From positions 1,426,001-1,490,000 of the forward strand of contig JAHNUO010000009.1 of assembly GCA_019787685.1 (NCBI GenBank): 64,000 bases of DNA. Direction: 5' to 3'. The notes under the pieces were generated by a model, which did not search any database, was not told where the DNA came from, and saw nothing but the letters and a program-made list of their open reading frames with translations. This stretch comes from Chiua virens. Taxonomy: Eukaryota > Basidiomycota > Agaricomycetes > Boletales > Boletaceae. Numbering within the stretch: position 1 is the stretch's first letter; the number at the start of each line of letters is the position of its first letter. Of the stretch, positions 56,133 to 64,000 are shown in pieces. The translations under genes were made by a program, and so were the position numbers.

Positions 56133-57630
56133 TTATGCAGTGCTGTTGCTGTTGCTGCTGGGTTCCGAGGGCGGGGTCTCCGAGGGCTTGTCCGCCATCT
56201 CGCTCATCGTCGTCGACGACGGCGTCGCGCTTGGTGGTGGAGGTCCCTGTGGCGGGTAGTTACCGTAGCCGTGCCAGCTCGGCGGATAGCCACCGTATGG
56301 CGGGTGCGGTGGCGGCGGGTAGTATGGGTAGTACCCCTGTGGGTGAGATGCCACGAGGGCTTGTTGCTGGGGATCGGCGGGCGGTGCATTATTGTACCCG
56401 GAATATCCATATGGCTGCGGTGGTGGCGGGGCTTGGTGTGTATGCGGGGTACTCGGGGACACACTGGAGTAAGGTGAGCCAACATACGACGGTAGTGATG
56501 AGGTGACATACCCAGGTGGACCGTAATAGTTGGGCGGAACGGGATAAGGAGTGTAGTGAGAGTGCGGAGGGATGCTTGATACGGGGGATTGCTCGGTAAA
56601 GCCGTGGGGTGGTTGAGGGGAAGGACCAGCCTGAGAGGATGTGGGTGTGGCGGGGGAGGGAAGCGCATTTCCTTGGCGATCCGTAGGCGACGTCGATTCA
56701 GACTGGCCGGCTTTGCTCCTCCGTCTCTTGCCACCGTACGGATTGTAGCGACTGCGCTTGCCTTCTGGCACCCGGCCGTCTGTGAGCAGTGGGAGGCCAG
56801 ACGACAATGGACCGGGCATCAAGGCCGACGAGGGATCAATGTCGTCTGCCTCACCACGGTAGCGGGGAATGCCATCCACGCCAATCTCGACCTTGGGTGG
56901 GTTGCGGAAATGAGTCTTGTCGAGGTATTCTGGACTGATGTCGAGCGAGGCGAGCTCTGGCAGGGATGACGGCGACCGAAGACGGCCCTGTTCGACGTCC
57001 TCGATTTTGTAGTACGATATCAGGTGCTGGGAGACACCACTGATAGTGAGGGAGAACGTCTGTCGGGGGGGCGTGAGAAAGTGGGCGAGGACGAGGCAGA
57101 CAGCGAGGACGGACCTTTTTCATGAGACCATCGGATTTGAACTTGTAGCTGTTGGTGAGACTGCCGACGAGGACGCGTTCGCGTTGTCTGTCCATGCCGG
57201 TGGATTCGCCCTTGGGTCGACTGAGGGACTGGCCCTCGAGGCGTGCGCCATCCACGTTGTACTGGGAGTGTTCGTTGACGACTTCGGGAGGGTCAGCGCG
57301 AACGCCTCTGTGACCTGCGCCGCGTTTGTCGGTTTCGCGGTAGAGGAGGAAGTTGCCGAGGATGCGGGAAGGGCTCCAGAAGAAACCGTCTGTCCAGCGC
57401 TTGATGCCACTCTCGTCCTCGTCGAAGACGAAGACGGAACCGGACGTAATCATCTTTCGTTCCGAGTCGACGAGCCGTCGGGTGACCCTTGGGATGAGTC
57501 CGCGACGTGCGGCTTCGAGGATGAGGAGGGCATCGCCGGTGGTCTCTATCCAGCCTGACCAAGGAGGTTCTGTCCAATTTGATGCAGGCTGCTGTGTGGG
57601 AGATGCTATTGAAGGAGAGTTTTGAGACAT
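56133..57630 (-). CDS. Gti1/Pac2 (WOPR) family transcription factor
   Basis: Exons 57630-57115 and 57059-56133 are joined by a 55-bp intron, giving 480 residues. The WOPR DNA-binding domain occupies the N-terminal third in its usual two halves. The first half has WSGWIETTGDALLILEAARR, LIPRVTRRLVDSER, SGSVFVFDEDESGIKRWTDG and SPSRILGNFLLYRE. The second, across the intron, has SYKFKSDGLMKK then TFSLTISGVSQHLISYYKIE. After a basic nuclear-localisation-like run (GGKRRRSK) the C-terminus is low-complexity, rich in Pro, Tyr and Ser. WOPR proteins (Wor1, Ryp1, Sge1, Pac2) are master regulators of morphology, development and secreted effectors in fungi. Confidence 0.93.
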
Positions 57631-58599
57631 ATTAAGCTATCCATGATGGAAGTGGTCGGAAGCCATCAGCCACTTTCGAATCAAAGTTTGCTACAAGGTT
57701 GACTCACCGAGCTGGTAGATTTGCGAGTCGGAGGCGTGAACGTGCTCGTTTTGTAAACTGCCCTCGTTTCACGCCACACTTGCCCATAACCGCCAATGGG
57801 TCCGTGCACCCTCATTTTAGGTCTGCTCGTCGTATACTACTTCCTGCTCGCTGACACCCCAGAAAAAACATCCCAGCATCACCCGCTGCAGTGTGCTCAA
57901 GTCGACCGATCCCCAACAAGGTTTCCCGGCACGGCGCTTAGTCATCCATGAATTACTGTCCGCGAAGGTTACTCCCAGTCCGCTCATTTCATCCTTTTAA
58001 TTCATGGACGACCCCTTTGTGTAGCATATACGACGCAGAATGTGTACCCTACTGTCGAATACGTGCCTATATGCGCTCGTATGGGAAATGTTTACATGGC
58101 GTGGATCTTGTGCGTGGATTTTTACCTAGGGATCCCCGTAGTGTACTAGATGCATACATGCACCGTCACTTGCTTTATTTTTCGATACTATCGCACCTGT
58201 TTACCCCCGCAGGTACCGTGCGCTGTTCCGCCACCGCAACGATCAGCTTCTCAGCCATTACGGATTCCCATGCCGCATATATTATCCCGCTCCCGCCCGT
58301 AAGCCATTATTTCCCCCCACCCACCACGCCGCGTTGCTCAAGAATGTTTTAGCGAGGTTTGGAATGACCGCGGTACTTGGATGTTTCAGCCATCGATTCC
58401 TGATCCATTCCGTGCAGCCCGTGTTGTCAGTTTGCCCGCACTGCTCTACACCACGAGGAAGAGCACGTCCATCACCAACAGCACGCTCGTCTCGCCTGAC
58501 CTGTTCTCATTCCGGGGCATGATGGCCGATTCCAACCAGCAGTGGTCTCCTATAAGACGACCCTGACAATGGGACCGAAATGACATGTTTCAGACCCGT
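57631..58599. other. Long divergent promoter region between WOPR and glyoxal oxidase
   Basis: About 970 bp with no convincing gene. Pyrimidine-rich plus-strand tracts occur throughout. A long upstream region would suit a regulator of development; no specific site was identified. Confidence 0.45.
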
Positions 58600-61508
58600 A
58601 TGGCTATCCATCGTCTGTTGAGACTACTTCTGATTCCAGTACGCCCCTGTCATTTATCCATCCACCTTCTTGTTGACATCATGGTCAGGCTGCTGCATTG
58701 GCGTTGTCCATCCGCGCGGGCACCCCTGTGACCAAAGGTCTCTCGGGCACATGGACGTATGCTGCGTGTTACGTGGACAATGCCGACGGTCGGGTACTCG
58801 GAAATGAGTACGACAACAGCACGACGACAGTCGAGAGTTGCATCGCATATTGTAGCGCGAGCAACTATACGATCGCAGCGATCGAGTATAGCACGCAATG
58901 CTGTGAGCACATCACCGCGTGTGCTCCAATGTTTCCTGCTGATGCTCTCTTCGTTCAGTCTGTGGCGATTATCTGATCAACGGCGCTGTCAAAGCCCCAG
59001 ACAGCGATTGTAACATGGCCTGCGGAGGCAACTCGGCGTGAGTACCGAAAATTAATTCGTATAGCCTCTGACGGTCAGGATAGGGAAGCGTGTGGAGGTT
59101 CCAACAGGCTTTCGGTGTATACCTCGACGGGCAACGTCACCGCGCTTCCAATACCCACGATCCAGAACACGAACCTGCCCGGATCATGGACTTATAAAGG
59201 GTGTCTTCCGTGCGTTCATCATTGTCAGAGTGGCCATATCTCGAATGTCTTACATGCGCCACACCAAATAGCGAACCATCGTCAACCAGGATGTTCCCTT
59301 ACGAACTGGACTGGACGACGAACAATACTGTCACTGCATGTTTAAACCAATGCGCCGCATTTGGCTACCCCGTCGCAGGACTGGAGTACGGCGAGCAGTG
59401 TTGTAAGTGCACGTACCATTTCGTTTTTTATTCGCGTGAATGAACATTCGAGATAGTCTGCGGTGACGTGAGCGACGTGACGGCCAACAACGGGAGTTTT
59501 GTCGCAGACTCAGAGTGCAACATGGCTTGTTCTGGGGACCCTATCCATCTCTGTGGTGGTTCGTACACGCTCACCACTTACTACTGGACTGGGTCACCGC
59601 TCTACGTCTGGAACACGCCCGGGAATACCGGCTATTACGAGGCAAGTCGATCATCCACATGACCTTTTAGTCAACGCTGATGACCATTCTCAAGTTTCTC
59701 ATAGGTGGACTCGTCGTGCCTTTAATTGCCACCGTCGGTATCAATAACAAGGTCACCTTCCTCGAGAAAGGGACCTCTTCCAACTTCAAAAATACAACTG
59801 GGGCGTATGAGCTGGATCTCAGTTTGACAGACAACTACTTATTAGCATGGCGCGAGATGCACATTAAAACGGACGTATTTTGTTCGGGGAGCATCATTCT
59901 CCCGGATAAAGGCGCCCGACAGATCAACGTTGGCGGATGGTCCGACACGTCGACGTATGGTGTGAGGCTGTACTACCCGGACGGTAAACCCGGGGTTAAC
60001 GGGACGCATGATTGGGAGGAAAACGTCAATGAGCTGTCACTTCAGGTCCGTTTGATTGTCAGTTGCGTCCCGTGTGGAGATTGATGTCGGCTTCACAGCG
60101 AGGGCGATGGTACCCAACAGCGATGATGATGCCTAATGGAAGTATCCTCGTTGTGGGCGGGGTGAATGGGGCCGGAGGTCCACCCCAGCCAAGCCTCGAG
60201 ATTCTGCCCAAGCCGGCGGGGGGTGATACGACGATCACACTCGATTACTTGCAACGCACGAATCCCAATAACCTATACCCGTTTTTGTTGGTCCTTCCGA
60301 GCGGCCGCTTCTTCATTGGTGAGGACACGCCGTTCTGGATCTGCACGTGTACTCAAACATGTTTGTCTATCAATAGGTTACTACAACGAAGCACGCATAC
60401 TGGATCCCGTGACGTTGGACACCGTCCAGGTGCTTCCCAACATGCCGGGTGCAGTTAATAATTTCCTCGCTGGTCGCACGTATCCCATGGAAGGCACTGC
60501 AGTGCTTTTGCCCCAACATGCGCCCTACACGGACCCGATCGAGATCCTGGTTTGCGGTGGATCGACGCTGGGTGCTGCGATCGCGTTGGACAATTGTATT
60601 TCGATTGCACCCGAGGCCAATAATCCGACGTGGACGCTGGAACGGATGGTACGTACATCCGTGGCTATTGATACTTGTGTTCACATTGGGCGCTCTTGTA
60701 TCGCAGCCGTCAAAGAGAGTCATGCCATGCATGGTGACACTTCCAGACGGGCAAGTCCACCTATATACTGGTCTTGAGACACGCGAGCATACTGACCCAC
60801 ATGTACTACAGGACATATATGATTCTCAACGGCGCGCACCAGGGCGTGGCCGGGTTTGGTCTCGCAAGTGACCCCAACTTCAACGCCATCCTCTACGACC
60901 CCTCCAAACCCGTCGGCCAACGCTTCTCGATCCTCAGCAATACCATCGTCGCACGAATGTACCACTCCGAGGCGACGCTCCTCCCCGACGGTCGCGTGCT
61001 GATCTCGGGTTCGGATCCAGAGACGCCCGGACTCCCAGAAGAGTTCCGGATCGAGGTGTACGTCCCACCATATCTAAACGCGGGGCTCAAACAGCCGACG
61101 TTCACGATCGCGGAGACCGATTGGGCGTTGGGCGGACAGTACGCGATTCAGGTAACGTTGTTCCAGGGGACGACGAGTACGATGCAAATCTCGCTCATCG
61201 CAGGTGGGTCCTGTGCGCTGTCCTGCGCGACACACGCTAACGACTGACGACGGTGACCAGCATCGTCGAGCACCCATGCCAACGTCATGAGCGGCGGACG
61301 GATTTTGTTCCCCGCGTTCTCGTGTTCTGGGACGACCTGTACGGTCACGGCGCCGCCGAATGCACACGTGTGTCCGCCGGGGTGGCATCAGCTGTTCGTG
61401 TTGGACGGTCCGACGCCGTCGCATTCGGCGTGGGTGCGGATTGGAGGGGATCCGGCGGGACTGGGGAATTGGCCCAATTTCCCTGATTTCACGTTGCCTG
61501 GGGTTTAA
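58600..61508 (+). CDS. Glyoxal oxidase (copper radical oxidase, AA5_1) with two N-terminal WSC domains
   Basis: The start lies in a short first exon (58600-58638, [13 protein letters not shown]) spliced to [13 protein letters not shown] in the exon from 58689, which together make a signal peptide. Two WSC domains follow. The first has [20 protein letters not shown] and [10 protein letters not shown], the second [28 protein letters not shown] and [20 protein letters not shown]. The catalytic part has [64 protein letters not shown] with the copper-ligand region RMYHSEA, and [13 protein letters not shown]. The enzyme oxidises aldehydes to acids and supplies hydrogen peroxide to ligninolytic peroxidases; WSC domains bind the wall. 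Every splice joint checked is in frame. Two introns begin with GC (GCAAGT). Confidence 0.93.
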
Positions 61509-62084
61509 ACCGGGTATGGTGAGGCGTACAGGACTTGAAATAGTAATGCATTGACATGTATACTAGGAGTACGTCTGATATGAGAATATCGTGTACGCGA
61601 AGGGAGTGATACTATGGCACAGCGGGGTTATTCCAGCAGCAAGGGACGGCAGTCACACGATTATAAGGAAAAGAAACACGAAGTCGAAAGCCACGATAAC
61701 GCATATGGCTTATTAAAAAGCTTCTTACGCATGTCCCGCCCCGATCTACGGCCTGACGTGAGGCTGAAACAACGAATGCTTACGACCTTCAGACTATGCC
61801 AACACCAAGTATCCCAATTCCGAATCGGGACTCGAGGGGATTGCTAAAGGCGGAATTGAATATCAATGGGAACCCGGGAGGATGTTGCGTCCTTAAGTTC
61901 TGCCACAAGCTCGGACTCGATCGATGATCACCCAATCCATGCGCAATCCATGCGCAATCGATTTTCGCGCCAGTCTGAGTGAGTCTTAATGCACCACCCG
62001 ACGTCCCGTCCCCCCAGCATTTCCCCATCCACACCGGCAAAAAGGGTGGGCTCATGCACCACTTTGTTCTCTTTCTCTGACACG
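61509..62084. other. Intergenic region, no gene recognised
   Basis: The 3' flank of the glyoxal oxidase gene. Short frames only. Confidence 0.4.
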
Positions 62085-62214
62085 TTTCTCGTAGTGTCCG
62101 TGTGTGATACATGGGGTCGTCATTTTGGTGTCATATCCAATCTCAACCGACACATCAACATGAAACAGTGCCCGCTTGAGCCTGTCAACACAGCAGCTGT
62201 GCCTCCCAGATGAT
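62085..62214 (+). pseudogene. Remnant of a C2H2 zinc-finger protein
   Basis: The plus strand reads VCDTWGRHFGVISNLNRHIN followed by MKQC and PLEPVNTAA, then a stop. This is the last-finger style of basidiomycete C2H2 regulators (C-x2-C-GRxFxVxSNLNRH-x-C). The second cysteine of the pair is replaced by Trp, and no upstream fingers are found, so the piece cannot fold as a normal finger and is probably a gene fragment. Confidence 0.5.
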
Positions 62215-63710
62215 ATCCACCACGGTCCACCACCTTCCACTACACCGACCATCCAGAGCACACTTTCGATCGATCTCCCTCTGTGTAGGTTGGGAGCCTC
62301 TTCTACATATTTGACCAGCATGCGAACTCTCGAGAGCCTCCTTTACTCTGATTTCTTGCTTGTGAAAATCATGTATCTCAATATTTTTATCTCTGTTATT
62401 GACTTGAGCTTTGACATCCTTCAGCTCCAAAACGACGGAGCTTACCTATCACATCAAATGATATCTACTTCCTTATACTTGACTACCTTTCGTTGCTCTC
62501 TGGCCGGCGCCTAGATGGCGAGAATTCTCGCCAATGTCTGATTCCCTGGGACATATCGAAGTTTCCGTCCCCGAGTTTGAACATCTTTCCCCCGCACCCG
62601 ATGGTTTTACGAATCTCAAGCAGGACCACGTTGCCCCCGCATACGGCTGCGAACCAGTCTCGCACTTTCCTTCGCCAAATGTGTGCGAAGGCGCCATTAC
62701 AAGAATGGCGCGGAACTACTGTTTGGATCGCGGTATATCGTTGTGCTTTCACAGATAACGAACATGCGCGAACCCATTTTTTTCGTGCAGTTATGTGAAC
62801 GAGGACCACTGGCGAACAATCATATTACCAGAGTTTCTCGAAGATCCTGTGGATGCCATACCTCTGAATAACATCAAGTTTCACATGAATTGCCTTCATG
62901 TGACCACTTGCATCAGATTTCTACAAGTTAGTACGAATGACCAGGCGGAAGCATCGACTTTGCCGGGCTTATGGCCTTACTTGACCAGCGTCGTGTCCCA
63001 AAAGGCATGCTCGCTGCAAAATTTTCGCAATGTGATGTGGAATTAGTGAGTCCCAGTGAGTGTCCATCCGAGGTGCGCATATAAGTATCAGCTCCATCCT
63101 CGATCAAGAGACGGATCATTGAAGCATCGATGCGGGACCATGCTGGATGGCCTACAGCGGCAGAGCGATGTATATCATTCAAGCTCCGACTCATCGTGCC
63201 ATCAAGTTCAGCCGGTACTGTGCCAGTACTGTACTTGACTCATGTATTTGTTCGAGAATCGTGACGAGATACGAGGACCGGAAGCCGTACATCAGGACGT
63301 TGGCAGCCGAAGCGCTGACATTCCAGTGGGTCGTGGAGAACTTGATAGAAAAGATGTGTCATCTCGGGTCAACAATGAGCAGAATGCTTCTAACCTCACA
63401 GCTATGGCGATATCGATGGTTAGGATCAATCTCCAGCTTGACTTGATTACCGCGCAACGAATCGCAGTTATGTCGCATAAAAGTTGATCAAACAGTGAGC
63501 CACTCCTTCGTGATAGGCTTGTTTATCAATCAGATATCTGATGCGGCGAGAACAACGTAACATTTGCAGTGACCGGGTTGGAAACCGTTGTCATCCATTG
63601 ACAGCCAATCTAAATGAATTCCGTGGTCTACTATCAAGTTATAAGCCCATCAGTCTGGGTAGAGTAACACCCTGTACCCGTTTTCATTGTCACTTTGCAA
63701 GTTCTCACTT
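62215..63710. other. Intergenic region with a weak ankyrin-like remnant
   Basis: On the minus strand around 63130-63060 the reading IDASMIRLLIEDGADTYMRT resembles the second helix and loop of an ankyrin repeat. No neighbouring repeats are readable, so it is at most a decayed fragment. The rest shows no gene. Confidence 0.3.
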
Positions 63711-63751
63711 TCGCGCTTCTCACATATATCTCTCAATCCAAATTCAAGATC

Positions 63752-64000
63752 ATGTCCTCCGTTCTCCAGCAAGCTCTCATTGCCATGCAATGGAATAACT
63801 ATGTGACTGGTACACCTGTTTTACACTTGTCGCGATAGAGATAGGTCTCTGAGTCCCTTTTTGTCAAGTCGCCATCATCACTGCAGTCGTATATGATTAT
63901 TGTGAGTTGTTGTTTCTGCTTCGATATGAGGCACAAATTTATGCGTCGTCCAGTCCTCGTCCTTCCAAAAGAGGTACGGTTCACATACTTTTTGGTATTT
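63752..64000 (+). CDS. DUF6533-type membrane protein, 5' part only (window edge)
   Basis: Small exons 63752-63809, 63869-63901 and 63954-63973 join in frame to MSSVLQQALIAMQWNNYVT, VAIITAVVYDY and FLVLPKEV. The pattern NNYVxVAxxxxVxYDYxLxL-x-EV is the beginning of the agaricomycete DUF6533 family of multi-pass membrane proteins with unknown function. The last exon is followed by a GTACGG donor. A TATA-like ATATATCTC lies about 30 bp upstream (near 63723). The rest of the gene lies outside the window. Confidence 0.72.

Noticed and set aside
56118..56506. Arg/Trp-rich plus-strand frames
   Set aside because: Antisense of the Pro/Tyr/Ser-rich tail of the WOPR protein.

Overview
The window is nuclear DNA of a basidiomycete fungus, most likely a mushroom-forming agaricomycete. 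Nearly every gene is cut by short (about 50-75 bp) GT-AG introns. The gene set also fits: a class I hydrophobin, a cerato-platanin, a WSC-glyoxal oxidase, an F-box/LRR protein, a HET-domain protein, a NACHT-ankyrin NLR, a Gti1/Pac2 (WOPR) regulator, a fungal betaine-lipid synthase and a DUF6533 protein. I recognised no rRNA, tRNA or CRISPR array. Coordinates below are gene spans; introns are named where I could place them.

Layout. 1-5000 is an AT-rich repeat island: a decayed Tc1/mariner transposase with its terminal repeat and TA target, a large inverted-repeat pair (2166-2522 and 4052-4400), LTR-like sequence and minisatellites. From 5 to 14 kb come a doubtful small gene, a GH47 alpha-mannosidase (-), a disordered hypothetical protein (+), an F-box/LRR protein (-) and a cerato-platanin (+). 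15.4-20.4 kb (-) is a RAD50 gene with stops, frameshifts, an AT-palindrome insertion and a broken zinc hook. It is divergent from a WD40 protein (20.6-23.6 kb). 24.2-26.9 kb holds two tandem eEF1B-gamma-like GST genes (-).

28.0-36.9 kb is a self-recognition island. A NACHT-ankyrin NLR (-), whose ankyrin exon is intact but whose 5' half carries several frameshifts, lies head to head with a HET-domain gene (+). The HET protein begins with a CCHC zinc knuckle and, when spliced, reaches 889 residues. Then follow a hydrophobin (-), prefoldin subunit 5 (-), an LCHN/DENN-like trafficking protein (+), a 66-residue serine-palmitoyltransferase small subunit (-) and two tandem Dal5-like MFS transporters (+).

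51.4-57.6 kb carries BTA1 (-), a divergent 320-residue conserved hypothetical gene (+) and a WOPR transcription factor (-). 58.6-61.5 kb is a secreted glyoxal oxidase with two WSC domains (+). The right end has a broken C2H2 zinc-finger fragment, a weak ankyrin-like remnant and the first exons of a DUF6533 gene cut by the window edge.

Two themes stand out. First, the NLR/HET pair is a candidate allorecognition or defence module. Second, broken reading frames occur in several otherwise conserved genes. RAD50 has several C-to-T-type nonsense changes and looks genuinely pseudogenised. The single-base shifts in BTA1, prefoldin 5, LCHN and the MFS genes could instead be assembly indels and need read-level checking.
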